Shown: positions 56,391 to 64,000 of the stretch, piece after piece
How positions within the stretch are numbered: the first letter of the stretch is position 1
Layout: the number at the start of each line of letters is the position of its first letter
Assembly (NCBI RefSeq): GCF_037031285.1
Contig: NZ_JAYEZO010000002.1
Coordinates: forward strand, 372,001-436,000
DNA length: 64,000 bases
Direction: 5' to 3'
Source of the DNA: Halobellus sp. LT62
GTDB lineage: Archaea; Halobacteriota; Halobacteria; Halobacteriales; Haloferacaceae
Position numbers and translations under genes: made by a program
The notes under the pieces: model-generated
What the model saw: the letters and a program-made list of their open reading frames with translations, nothing else
The model's database searches: none
Told to the model about the DNA's origin: nothing

Positions 56391-56633
56391 TCAACTCGAT
56401 GGTCCGCGTCCCCGCAGGCTTCGCTCGGGGCGCGGCGCGTCGACGAACAAGCCGTATCCGAGCAGCAGCGCCGACGGGACACTGCCGAGACCAGCGGCCG
56501 CCGCGAGCGGCATATCGGTGAGGACGCCGCTACCGAGTCCCAAAAGCAGCGGGATCGGCAGTGCCGCCAAGAGGAGATCGTAGCGCGATACGCTCTGAGA
56601 CCCATCCGTGGTTATCGACTCTGTGCGGCTCAT
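56391..56633 (-). CDS. Small two-helix membrane protein
   Basis: An 80-residue protein. A short polar N-terminus (MSRTESITTDGSQSVSRYD) is followed by two hydrophobic segments (about 20-40 and 43-66) and a basic tail with RPERSLRGR. It converges on DUF5811. No named family is recognised. It lies downstream of infB in the same direction, separated from it by a 177-bp spacer in which I see nothing. Confidence 0.55.
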   Translation of the reverse strand: MSRTESITTDGSQSVSRYDLLLAALPIPLLLGLGSGVLTDMPLAAAAGLGSVPSALLLGYGLFVDAPRPERSLRGRGPSS

Positions 56634-56810
56634 AGGTACTCATCTCCGGTTAGAACTACTCGATCTTCAATTGTAAAACTTACTCCGGACAGGCGCACGC
56701 GTTCGCTCGAAGGCGGTGTAACGATAAAACTCAGCTACGCGAATAATATGCGAATACGGCGTGCCTCGGAGGTCGCTCAGCGAGGCGACGACCGACGAGC
56801 CCGCAGCGAG

Positions 56811-58625
56811 CTACTTCCCCCAAAACGGATCGCGCTTCCGGTGCTTGTCGAGGTAGCTCGTCAGCGCCTCCAGTTCGTCGGCGGGGATGTCGTCGGAGAG
56901 CTCCTGTTCGAGGATCTTCGCGTGCTTTTCGGGGAGGTCGATCCACAGCTCGTCGCCCTCGTCGATCTGGCGGCCCACCGTGGGCCCGTCGATGGCGACG
57001 GAGACCCGCGTCCCGGCGCGAGCCTCGGAGACGTCCTCGCCCTGCTCTTGGATCCCCGAGAGCTGGCCGACCCGCGTCGCCTCGTTGCCCTCCCACTTCA
57101 CGACGTTCTGGTTGTTCTTCAGGGTTCCAGAGAGCACCTCGACGCCGACGACGGCCGGGTCCGACTGCCGGAAGACGTGATCTTCGAGGATTCGGAAGCG
57201 ACACGGTCGAACGATCTTATCGAGGACCGTCTCCTGTTGTGCGCGCTCGATCGATTCGACGTGCTCTTCGTACTCCTCTATCAATTGATAAATCACGTCG
57301 TCGTCGAACAGTTTCACGTCGCTCTCGTCGAGTTCGCGCTCGGCGTTCGGGAGCACGTCGACGTTGAAGCCCAAGATTACGCGGTGTTTGTCCTCGTTGG
57401 CGGTCGAAGCGACGGCGATGTCTCGCGGGGCGATGTCGCCGACCTCCGCGCGGAGGATCGGAACCTCGGCCTCCCGCAGCGCGTTGGCCATCGCCTCGAG
57501 GCTCCCGAGCGTGTCGGCCTTGACGACGACGCCCTCCTCCTCGGTCGATACCTGAATCTCGGCGAGCTCGGACTCGACCTCCTCGATCACTTCCGCTATG
57601 TCGCGGTCGCGGACGACGCGGATCGGCGCGCCCGCCATCGCGTCGTCGAGTTCCGGCGCGGCGATCTTGATCCCCGCCGCCGCGCGGACCTCATCGACCT
57701 TGTCGAAGCGTTTCTCGACGCGGATTTCGGCGTTCGGTCGGGGTTGCAGAAGCGCCCGCACCTCGGTCACGATCGGGCCGTCGATCCCGCCGACGACGAT
57801 TTTGTCGTCCGGGCGGACGCTGCCGTCGTAGAGGACGACGTCGACGGTCGCGCCGAAGCCCCGCTCGTCTTTGACTTCCAGCACCGTCCCCGCGCCGGGT
57901 CCGGTGACGTTGACGGCCATCTGCTCTTTCATATATCGCTGCGACAGTCCCATCAGCACGGCGAGCAGATCCGGCACGCCCTCGCTCGTGATCGCCGACA
58001 GCGGGACGACCCCGACGTTCTTGGTGAAGTTCTGGACGCGCCAGTACAGATCCGCCGAGAAGCCTTCATCGGACAAATCGCCGATGATCCGATAGAGGTT
58101 CTCGTCGAGTCGGCTCTTCGCGTTCTGCGATTGCTTCTCGTAGGTCGTCTGAATCGGCATCCCGTCGTTGGGATTCCAGCCCGGCGTCGTGTCGATCTTG
58201 TTGGCGGCGACGACGAACGGGGTTCCCGTCCGCTGGAGGATTTCGAGCGCCTCGATCGTCTGCGGTTGGAAGCCGTCGTTGACGTCGACGACGACGACGG
58301 CGATGTCCGCCAGCGCGCCGCCTCTGGACCGAAGCGTCGTGAACGAGTGGTGCCCGGGCGTGTCGATAAACAGCAGTCCGGGCAGGTCGAAATCCGTCGG
58401 GTCGACGAGGTCGCCCGCCATCTCCGAGACCGTTTCTAACGGGACCGCGGTCGCGCCGATGTGCTGGGTGATCGCACCCGCTTCGCCCTCGCTCACGGCG
58501 GAGCCGCGGATCGTATCGAGCAGCGTCGTCTTGCCGTGGTCGACGTGGCCGAGAACGGCGACAATCGGTGTCCGCAGGGCGTCCGGTTCGGCTGTCGAGG
58601 CGGCGTCGGCGTCGGTGTCAGACAT
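56811..58625 (-). CDS. infB: Translation initiation factor aIF5B (IF-2)
   Basis: A 604-residue GTPase that promotes subunit joining and initiator tRNA placement. The P-loop is [14 protein letters not shown] (about residue 24). [10 protein letters not shown] and AANKIDTT follow. Domain II and the C-terminal domains are complete, with [17 protein letters not shown] near 500. No intein is present, although this family carries one in some archaea. A TATA-like tgatttac on the minus strand (58655-58662) is about 33 nt before the ATG. A ggggtga stretch close to the ATG could act as a Shine-Dalgarno sequence. Confidence 0.96.
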   Translation of the reverse strand: MSDTDADAASTAEPDALRTPIVAVLGHVDHGKTTLLDTIRGSAVSEGEAGAITQHIGATAVPLETVSEMAGDLVDPTDFDLPGLLFIDTPGHHSFTTLRSRGGALADIAVVVVDVNDGFQPQTIEALEILQRTGTPFVVAANKIDTTPGWNPNDGMPIQTTYEKQSQNAKSRLDENLYRIIGDLSDEGFSADLYWRVQNFTKNVGVVPLSAITSEGVPDLLAVLMGLSQRYMKEQMAVNVTGPGAGTVLEVKDERGFGATVDVVLYDGSVRPDDKIVVGGIDGPIVTEVRALLQPRPNAEIRVEKRFDKVDEVRAAAGIKIAAPELDDAMAGAPIRVVRDRDIAEVIEEVESELAEIQVSTEEEGVVVKADTLGSLEAMANALREAEVPILRAEVGDIAPRDIAVASTANEDKHRVILGFNVDVLPNAERELDESDVKLFDDDVIYQLIEEYEEHVESIERAQQETVLDKIVRPCRFRILEDHVFRQSDPAVVGVEVLSGTLKNNQNVVKWEGNEATRVGQLSGIQEQGEDVSEARAGTRVSVAIDGPTVGRQIDEGDELWIDLPEKHAKILEQELSDDIPADELEALTSYLDKHRKRDPFWGK

Positions 58626-58943
58626 AGAGAATCACCCCGGAGAAATTCCTTGTCGTAAATCACTGCTGGACTGTAGTTAAGTCCATCGTCATCCACAGAC
58701 GACGCCGATCGCGTGGGCTTCGGCCGGCTCACGCACGGGCCGCAGGCGACTGTCACGGTTCGGTTCTCTGACGCCACGTTCGTCGATCCGTCGTCGTCGA
58801 CCGCGTCGAGGACCGGATGTTCACACTGTCGGACGTACGTCCGTGAAGCATTTCGGACACTGGGTTCTGATACTCTTCACATAGACACCTCCGACAGAAT
58901 CGGGCCCGTGGCGTTTATGTAATAAGACGCAGTAGCGTGGGGT
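58626..58943. other. 318-bp divergent spacer between infB and the PRC-barrel gene
   Basis: It contains the infB promoter (near 58655) and the PRC-barrel gene TATA box, gtttatgt at 58913-58920, 27 nt before that ATG. On the minus strand there are two Cys-pair-like stretches in different frames (CPKC near 58840-58850 and CGPC near 58735-58745). They may be a frameshifted remnant of a small zinc-ribbon gene, but no intact frame joins them. Confidence 0.4.
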
Positions 58944-59198
58944 ATGCCAGACGAACTCGCTGAGGATCTCTCCGGGAAGGGCGTGATGGGGTCGAACGGT
59001 GCCCAACTCGGCGAGCTGTACAACATCGAGATGAACCTCAAAACGGGCGCTATCGGCGACCTGCTCGTCGCTCCCTACGAGGACGTCAACCCGAGCCAGC
59101 TCGGCTTCGAGACGGACACCGACGAACACGAGCAGATCGTTCGCATCCCCGTTTCGCGCGTACAGGACGTCAGAGACTACATCGTCGTTCAACCGTAA
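58944..59198 (+). CDS. PRC-barrel domain protein
   Basis: An 84-residue single PRC-barrel protein: LSGKGVMGSNGAQLGELYNIEMNLKTGAIGDLLV, in which GKGVMGSNGAQLG is the barrel start. It ends RIPVSRVQDVRDYIVV. The same fold occurs in RimM and in photosynthetic reaction-centre H subunits. In archaea these small proteins are linked to RNA metabolism. It is followed 16 bp later by nob1, so a role in ribosome maturation is likely but inferred. Confidence 0.9.
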   Translation: MPDELAEDLSGKGVMGSNGAQLGELYNIEMNLKTGAIGDLLVAPYEDVNPSQLGFETDTDEHEQIVRIPVSRVQDVRDYIVVQP

Positions 59199-59214
59199 TC
59201 TAAGGCACTGTCCG

Positions 59215-59673
59215 ATGCAGATCCTCGATTCTTCGGCGTTCATCCACGAGTACCACACCACAGACGATATCGCCTCGATCCCGATGGTCCGCGAGGAGTT
59301 GGAGGGCGAGGCGTCGTACCGCTACGACGCCGACGAGGGCTCCGGGATGCACATCCACATTCCCGCCGCGGGCACCGTCGAGAAGATCCAGCGCGCCGCG
59401 GGCGAAACCGGGGACGCGGAGGCGCTTTCCGAGACTGACGTTCGCCTCTTGGCCGCCGCCTTCGAGCTCGACGCGGTCCTCGTCACCGACGACTACGCGA
59501 TGCAGAACGTCGCCGACCACGTCGACATCGACGTGAAGATCATCGCGCGCGAGGGAATCTCCGAGAAGCGCGAGTGGACGTTCCAGTGTCAGGGCTGCGG
59601 CCGCGAGTTCGACGAGCACCGCGACCGCTGTCCGATCTGCGGCACGGAACTGGCGCGGAAGAACCCCGCGTAA
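59215..59673 (+). CDS. nob1: Ribosome maturation endonuclease Nob1
   Basis: A 152-residue PIN-domain nuclease with a C-terminal zinc ribbon. It cleaves the 3' end of pre-16S rRNA. PIN acidic residues are in ILDSSAFIHEY (first Asp), DVRLLAAAFELDAVLVTDDYAMQN (second set). The zinc ribbon is CQGCGREFDEHRDRCPICGTEL. The length fits archaeal Nob1. It is co-transcribed with the PRC-barrel gene and convergent with the CPBP protease gene. Confidence 0.93.
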   Translation: MQILDSSAFIHEYHTTDDIASIPMVREELEGEASYRYDADEGSGMHIHIPAAGTVEKIQRAAGETGDAEALSETDVRLLAAAFELDAVLVTDDYAMQNVADHVDIDVKIIAREGISEKREWTFQCQGCGREFDEHRDRCPICGTELARKNPA

Positions 59674-59708
59674 GCCTGTCGGCGTATCCATTCACCCGAC
59701 CGATTCGG

Positions 59709-60455
59709 TCAGCCGAGTATCCCGGTCGTCGTCGCGTAGAGTCCGACGAACTGGACGGTGTTAAACAAGCCGTGTACGACGGCCGGCACGACGAGGTTCT
59801 CGCTCTTTTCGTAGATCACGCCGAGCGTCCCGCCGAGCACGAGTATCGTCCCGAGCGTCACGAACAGTCCGTCGCCGCTGTACGAGGAGAGGTGCACGGC
59901 GGCGAAGATCGCGCTCGCGGCGACGATCGCGACGCGAGTGCCGTACGCCCGTCGAAACAGGCCTTGGACGATCCCGCGGAAGATCAGCTCCTCGGCCGGG
60001 CCGACGAGAAGCATCGTCACCGGAATCAGATACAGGAAGTAGACCGGCTGACCGCTGCCCTGTTGGGCGATTACGCTGTCGGCCCCCTGATATCCCAAAG
60101 CACTGAGGAGCGCCGACGAGCCGACGTACAGCGCGAGCAACGCGGCGAACCCGATCCCGAGCCACTTCAGATCTCCGCGCGTCGGGCGGCGAACGGGGAC
60201 GAGATCCGACTGATCGGTGACGACGAGGTAGCCGACGCCCGCGACGCCGAAGCCGACGAACTGAAAGGCGCTCCGCAGCGCCAAGCCGAGCGCGCTCTCG
60301 CGAGCGATCCCGGCGGCGTCGATGAGCGGATACGCGAGCGAGACGGCGATCGACGCGAGGAGGACGACGAGCGCGACGACGACGAACGCCCCGCCGAGCG
60401 CGCGGAGATGCGTCCGCGGATCGCCGATCGAGGACGAACGGGCGTCGGAAGCCAT
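59709..60455 (-). CDS. CPBP family intramembrane protease
   Basis: A 248-residue membrane protein with about seven helices. The active-site pattern is GPAEELIFRGIVQGLFRR (EExxxR), followed by AVHLSSY (His) and VVHGLFNTVQF (His, Asn), which together define the CPBP (Rce1-like) metalloprotease family. The start MASDARSSSIGDPRTH was chosen, because an upstream in-frame ATG adds a non-family stretch. The substrate is unknown. It converges on nob1. Confidence 0.9.
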   Translation of the reverse strand: MASDARSSSIGDPRTHLRALGGAFVVVALVVLLASIAVSLAYPLIDAAGIARESALGLALRSAFQFVGFGVAGVGYLVVTDQSDLVPVRRPTRGDLKWLGIGFAALLALYVGSSALLSALGYQGADSVIAQQGSGQPVYFLYLIPVTMLLVGPAEELIFRGIVQGLFRRAYGTRVAIVAASAIFAAVHLSSYSGDGLFVTLGTILVLGGTLGVIYEKSENLVVPAVVHGLFNTVQFVGLYATTTGILG

Positions 60456-60608
60456 TCTTGGACGGTGGTACGGTTTCAGCGCGAATAGGGATACCGATCT
60501 CACTCGTACGCGATAGATTCGGTTCGCGTTGTACGAGAACTTGAACAATGCATCTCTTGGCGTATCCGTGATTAATATTTAATAATGTAGGATGTGTGTC
60601 ATCGGGTT

Positions 60609-60917
60609 ATGAGCGTACTGGACACCCTGCGTCGATGGTGGGAACTCAACGTATGGTTTTTCGGACGACTCCACAGCGTTGCCGACGTGATCGCGGGGAT
60701 TGCGTTCGTGCTTTTGATCCCGCTCGGAGTGCTCCTCTTCCAACGGCCATTGGGACTCACGATACCGCTTCCCGACGGGGCGGCTGCACCGCTGTATTAC
60801 GCCTTCATCGCCGTTGTCGCGGTGTTTGCAGTTGCAGTGCTCCTTCAGACGATCGCCGCCCTTCGTGCGTTCTTTATGAAGGTGCATATCCAGATCCTCG
60901 ATTTCCTCCGTGAGTAA
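60609..60917 (+). CDS. Small membrane protein of unknown function
   Basis: A 102-residue protein with two clear membrane helices (about 25-47 and 62-85). The N-terminus MSVLDTLRRWWELNVWFFGRLHS is amphipathic and Trp-rich. The C-terminus (FFMKVHIQILDFLRE) may lie along the membrane. The ATG at 60609 was chosen over one five codons earlier. I do not recognise a family. A short AT-rich stretch (tattaatatttaat, around 60565-60585) upstream is a good promoter candidate. Confidence 0.6.
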   Translation: MSVLDTLRRWWELNVWFFGRLHSVADVIAGIAFVLLIPLGVLLFQRPLGLTIPLPDGAAAPLYYAFIAVVAVFAVAVLLQTIAALRAFFMKVHIQILDFLRE

Positions 60918-61025
60918 CGGGGAAGAACGGATGCTAAGCGGGATGCACCCGACTGTTTGCGTGACCCTTCCTCATGTCCGCACGCGGGCGATAGATCCTT
61001 TCACGCTGCACCCGTAGCGGTGCGT

Positions 61026-61430
61026 ATGGGTGCCGACTGTCCGGATTGCGGTGTCTCACTCGTAGACGTTCCCGTCCCTGCGGACCTCCGGGGCTTCGCT
61101 CCGGACGAGGGTACCGTGATCTGGTGTTGTCCTCGTTGCCTCCGTACGTTTCCGATCGACGTGACGGATTCGAGAGAGACAGAACGCGACGCCGATCTCC
61201 CCGCGACGGTCCCGGACGGAGACGGCGGAGTCGCGTTGCTGCTTCTCGTGAATCTCCTCGATTCGCTCGCGCTCAACCGCGCGGCGGTCCAGTCGCTCCT
61301 CGACTACGCGGAGGCGTCGGGAACGGACGTTTTTCTCGCGCTCGATCGGCTCGCGGCCGACGACTCCGTCGACGCACGTGTCGATCTGGCGCGTCGTCGC
61401 CGACAGCTCGAATCGATGCTCGATTGCTGA
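61026..61430 (+). CDS. DUF6276 family zinc-ribbon protein
   Basis: A 134-residue protein that starts MGADCPDCGVSLVDVPVPADLRG and continues with CCPRCLRTFP, so two CxxC pairs probably bind zinc. The second half (GGVALLLLVNLLDSLALNRAAVQSLLDYAE ... LALDRLAADDSVD) matches the haloarchaeal DUF6276 pattern. An in-frame ATG 23 codons upstream is not family-like. The function is unknown. Confidence 0.8.
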   Translation: MGADCPDCGVSLVDVPVPADLRGFAPDEGTVIWCCPRCLRTFPIDVTDSRETERDADLPATVPDGDGGVALLLLVNLLDSLALNRAAVQSLLDYAEASGTDVFLALDRLAADDSVDARVDLARRRRQLESMLDC

Positions 61431-61884
61431 TCGGCTGGAAGTGTGTAAAGCGAACAGAGTGTTTCAGTGACAGGTAACCCGAATTGATCAAGACAGCCAC
61501 CTTTTGCTGACTCGGGTGCCTCCGGCGCACCGCTTGTTGCAAAAAGCTGGACCAAAACGTGTCCGACTCCGCCGCCTTCGGCGGCTCCGTCGGGGAACCG
61601 CTCGCTCACTGGGTTCGCTCGCGGATGCTCAACACGCACGCTTATTTATGCAGCTAATTTGTCCCGAATGACCCTGAAATTACGTTTGAGGAACCACTCA
61701 GGATGGCGAGAGATATCGGGCAATCGTCGGAGTTGTTATCCGACGACTGAGTGGCTCGAAGAGCCCGGAAGGTCGCCGGTTTACTCGCCGAAGGCAAGGC
61801 CCAGAGCCGACCGAAGGGAGGCTCGCAGGCTTTTGGTGCAGATTTTACCAGCGAGCCGAAGGCGAGCGCAGTAAAAGGTGCGTT
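61431..61884. other. 454-bp spacer between convergent genes, with inverted degenerate repeats
   Basis: There is no convincing gene. An open frame at 61659-61874 lacks protein character. At 61497-61557 and 61831-61881 are two degenerate copies, in opposite orientation, of a motif that begins ttttggt-cag-tttt and ends aaaaggtg. TATA-like cttatttatg at about 61641-61650 lies between them. It could mark a small mobile remnant or a transcript end region for the two convergent genes. Confidence 0.4.
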
Positions 61885-63135
61885 CTAGACGCCGGTAGAG
61901 TACCGCAGAATCCCGGCGATCCCACCGAACGCGTCGTAGAGCTGTTCGCCCTTCTCGAAATCAGTGGAGATGAACTTGGTCTCGGTGCCGCGCTGTTCGG
62001 CGATTCCCATCAGGTACTCGATCACGTCCTCGCGGTCGGTTTTCTCGGCCTCCTCGCCGCACTCGGTGCAGGTGTGTCCGGGATCGCCGTGTCGGCGGTC
62101 GACGACCTCGTACTCCTCGTGCTCGTTCGGGCACTCGTAGATTACGACGTCCGAGCGGAGGTCCTCCGAGAGGAGCAGTCGGTCGACCGAACCCATCATC
62201 AGGTTCTGTCGGGTGGGGCCGAACCCGTAGGTAGCCTCCTCGCCGGTGTGCAGTTTCTTGAAGAACTCTTCCATCTCGGATTTGTCCTTCATCACCTCTT
62301 GGTCGGCGAGGACCTCTTGAGCGGCGTCGACGAGGTCGTACAGCCCCGACTCGTCCGTGTAGGAGACGTCGAACTTCCCGACGACGATGTCGCCGACCTC
62401 GTGGTGGAGGTAGTCGCCGTCGAGGAACTCGTCTTTCGTCGGCGAGGGACCGCCCACGAGGACGCCGTCCATCTCGTGGCGCTTCGGGACGAACAGGTCG
62501 TTGGCCATCCCGGCGACCTCCTGATAGAAGTTGTCGATCGCTTCGAGCCGGAGGCGGGCGAACCGCTGGGCTGACTGGCCACCCTTCCGCTGCTTGCCGG
62601 GGACGAGCGACGACGCGGACTTGACGGGCTCGACGCGCTTGCCCTTCAGCCAGCCGACGTTCGCCTCGCGGCGGTCGAGGACGATCAGGCCGAACAGGCC
62701 CTTGTCGGTCAGCATATCCTCTAACGGCTCGGTGAGGAAGTCCGAGTCGCAGTGATAGCGGAACGACTGGATCGGCTCGGGCGGACTATCCAGCGCGCGC
62801 GTGACCATCTCGGTCTGGCCGCCGCCGGAGTTGACCGCGCCCGAGAAGAGGACGATGCCGTTGTCCGGGGGGAAGGTGTCGTAGTAGCGGAGCCGGTCTT
62901 TGATCGACGTCAGCGCGTCCTGCACGTTCGTCCGCGTCTGCTTGGACTTGATGTTGGACGCCTCCGAGTGCTCCTGGGTAACGTGGGCGACGACGTCGGA
63001 GATCTGCTTGTCCGGGGGGATGTAGATCGTGACGAGCTGCGTGCCGGAGCCCTCGTACTCTTTGAGCTCCTCGATGACCTTTCGGAACTCGTACTTCCGA
63101 CGGTCCTCGTTCACCTCGTCGGCGTCGGTACTCAT
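61885..63135 (-). CDS. prf1: Peptide chain release factor aRF1
   Basis: A 416-residue class I release factor that recognises all three stop codons. The stop-codon motif NIKS is in EASNIKSKQTR (about residue 63). The catalytic GGQ is in RKGGQSAQRFARLR (about 183). The C-terminal domain carries Cys pairs CPNE ... CTECGE, probably zinc-binding. The length is normal for archaea. The start MSTDADEVNEDRRKYEFRK is preceded by a TATA-like element within an inverted repeat. Confidence 0.96.
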   Translation of the reverse strand: MSTDADEVNEDRRKYEFRKVIEELKEYEGSGTQLVTIYIPPDKQISDVVAHVTQEHSEASNIKSKQTRTNVQDALTSIKDRLRYYDTFPPDNGIVLFSGAVNSGGGQTEMVTRALDSPPEPIQSFRYHCDSDFLTEPLEDMLTDKGLFGLIVLDRREANVGWLKGKRVEPVKSASSLVPGKQRKGGQSAQRFARLRLEAIDNFYQEVAGMANDLFVPKRHEMDGVLVGGPSPTKDEFLDGDYLHHEVGDIVVGKFDVSYTDESGLYDLVDAAQEVLADQEVMKDKSEMEEFFKKLHTGEEATYGFGPTRQNLMMGSVDRLLLSEDLRSDVVIYECPNEHEEYEVVDRRHGDPGHTCTECGEEAEKTDREDVIEYLMGIAEQRGTETKFISTDFEKGEQLYDAFGGIAGILRYSTGV

Positions 63136-63155
63136 TACCCGTACTAGCCGCTCCA

Positions 63156-63172
63156 GCAGGTAAGTAACCTGC
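63156..63172 (-). promoter_or_regulatory. Inverted repeat overlapping the prf1 TATA box
   Basis: The arms gcaggt and acctgc surround aagta (minus strand tactt). The centre is 29 nt before the prf1 ATG, where the TATA box should lie. A regulator binding here would block TBP. Confidence 0.4.
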
Positions 63173-63287
63173 GACTACGGGCGAAACGGTGCGGTCGACG
63201 GGTCGGTCGGGGTCGGTGCGGTCGGCGTCGGGTCGGGGAACGCCGCCGCACGCGCCGATTATCAAACCGCCCGGTTCGCCGGACAGA

Positions 63288-63296
63288 TTTATAAGC
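63288..63296 (+). promoter_or_regulatory. TATA box of the minD-like gene
   Basis: The sequence tttataagc is centred 32 nt before the ATG at 63324. A transcript with a very short or no leader is expected. Confidence 0.65.
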
Positions 63297-63323
63297 TCAA
63301 CGCGGGAGTCACGGAACGAACCT

Positions 63324-64000
63324 ATGGGTCGTGTCTACGCAGTCGTCAGTGCGAAGGGGGGTGTCGGCAAGACGACGACGGCGGCGAACCTCGCCGCCGC
63401 GTTGGCCGCCGCGGGATCGAGCGTCGCCGTCGTCGACGGCGATCTGGGGATGGCGAATCTCGCGAGCGCGCTCGGTGTCTCGCTCGGGGACGCCACGCTC
63501 CACGACGTCCTCGCCGGTGATGCCGACGTCGACGAATCGATTCTCGAGGGGCCGCACGGGCTGGCAGTCGTCCCCGGCTCGCCGGATCTCGACGCGTTCT
63601 CTCGGGCGGATCCGGACGAACTGGACGCCGTCCTCGCTGATCTCACCGAGGAGTACGAGTACGTTGTTCTCGACACCGGTGCGGGCCTCAGCAACGACAC
63701 CGTCGTCCCGATGACGTTCGTCGACGAGGTGCTCTTGGTCTCGACGACGACGCGCGATTCCCTCGGCGACACCGACAAAACGCGCCAAGTCGCCGGACGC
63801 CTCGGCGTCAGCGTCGCGGGCGTCGCGCTCAACCGGGCCGACCGCGAGACGCTCGACCCGGAGTTCGTCAGCGACGTACTCGACGCGGAGATCCTCCAGA
63901 TCGTGCCGGACGCGGCCGTGATTTCGCAGGCCGCCGAAGCGGGCGAACCGCTGACGACGTTCGCACCGGGCAGCGACGCGGCGTCGGCGTACCGCTCGCT
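63324..64000 (+). CDS. minD: MinD/ParA family ATPase (cut by window edge)
   Basis: The first 225 residues of a deviant Walker A ATPase. It begins MGRVYAVVSAKGGVGKTTTA, with the signature KGGVGKT. VVDGDLGMANLASALG is the A' motif and VVLDTGAGLSNDT the switch II/Walker B region. The frame runs off the right edge, so the C-terminus, including any membrane-targeting amphipathic helix, is not seen. Haloarchaea have several MinD paralogues with roles in positioning of motility or surface structures. Which one this is cannot be determined from here. Confidence 0.9.
   Translation, partial: MGRVYAVVSAKGGVGKTTTAANLAAALAAAGSSVAVVDGDLGMANLASALGVSLGDATLHDVLAGDADVDESILEGPHGLAVVPGSPDLDAFSRADPDELDAVLADLTEEYEYVVLDTGAGLSNDTVVPMTFVDEVLLVSTTTRDSLGDTDKTRQVAGRLGVSVAGVALNRADRETLDPEFVSDVLDAEILQIVPDAAVISQAAEAGEPLTTFAPGSDAASAYRS

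Overview
The window is a stretch of a haloarchaeal chromosome (class Halobacteria). The evidence is the high GC content, the very acidic proteins (Asp/Glu-rich, few Lys), the split archaeal RNA polymerase genes (H-B''-B'-A'-A''), EF-2, EF-1alpha, aIF5B and aRF1, the PAN proteasome ATPase, a Tat-type signal peptide, TATA boxes 25-32 nt ahead of start codons (leaderless transcripts), and many small families known only from haloarchaea (DUF5781, DUF5809-5812, DUF6276, DUF7511). No insertion sequence, transposase, CRISPR array, plasmid gene or rRNA gene was seen. One tRNA gene is present.

Layout. 1-10 kb: the end of rnhB, a DUF7511 protein, secF-secD, a giant 1709-residue multicopper oxidase, DUF5812 and a membrane protein. 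10-31.6 kb: pgi, then the RNA polymerase/str supercluster (rpoH-B''-B'-A'-A''-nusA, rpsL-rpsG, EF-2, EF-1alpha-rpsJ, tRNA-Ala). It is interrupted by mscS, a cold-shock gene with a DUF5781 HExxH protein, and a histidine kinase plus an ACT-homoserine dehydrogenase operon headed by a short leaderless ORF. 31.6-33.2 kb: a low-gene-density scar downstream of tRNA-Ala, with direct and inverted copies of the tRNA 3' part, a small DUF1059 gene, a truncated membrane-protein gene and two palindromic elements. 33.2-40 kb: a Tat-exported unknown, a membrane protein with a Gly-Asp-Trp repeat, eIF1/SUI1, and a moxR-DUF58-transglutaminase operon. 40-45 kb: mutS-mutL. 45-51 kb: a zinc ribbon, a small membrane protein, cofE, a Nudix-eIF2B fusion, engB, a Nudix hydrolase, DUF5809, DUF5810 and rimI. 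51-60 kb: aconitase, dUTPase/dCTP-deaminase family, pan, pyruvoyl arginine decarboxylase, DUF5811, infB, PRC-barrel, nob1 and a CPBP protease. 60.6-64 kb: a membrane protein, DUF6276, prf1 and the start of a minD-like gene.

Most of the window is housekeeping: transcription, translation, mismatch repair, Sec export, the TCA cycle, F420 synthesis and proteolysis. The unusual content is of two kinds. First, the multicopper oxidase is a fusion: a Tat signal and a TasA/SipW-substrate-like N-terminal domain, three tandem multicopper-oxidase modules with unequal retention of copper ligands, and an FG-GAP-like tail. Second, there is a family of 67-86 bp nested palindromes (TTTGCAA outer arms, CGATCGCACG inner arms) with four full copies and one partial. 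One copy sits inside a different palindrome whose uninterrupted relative is found about 38 kb away. This looks like an occupied/empty-site pair and suggests that the element moves or moved.
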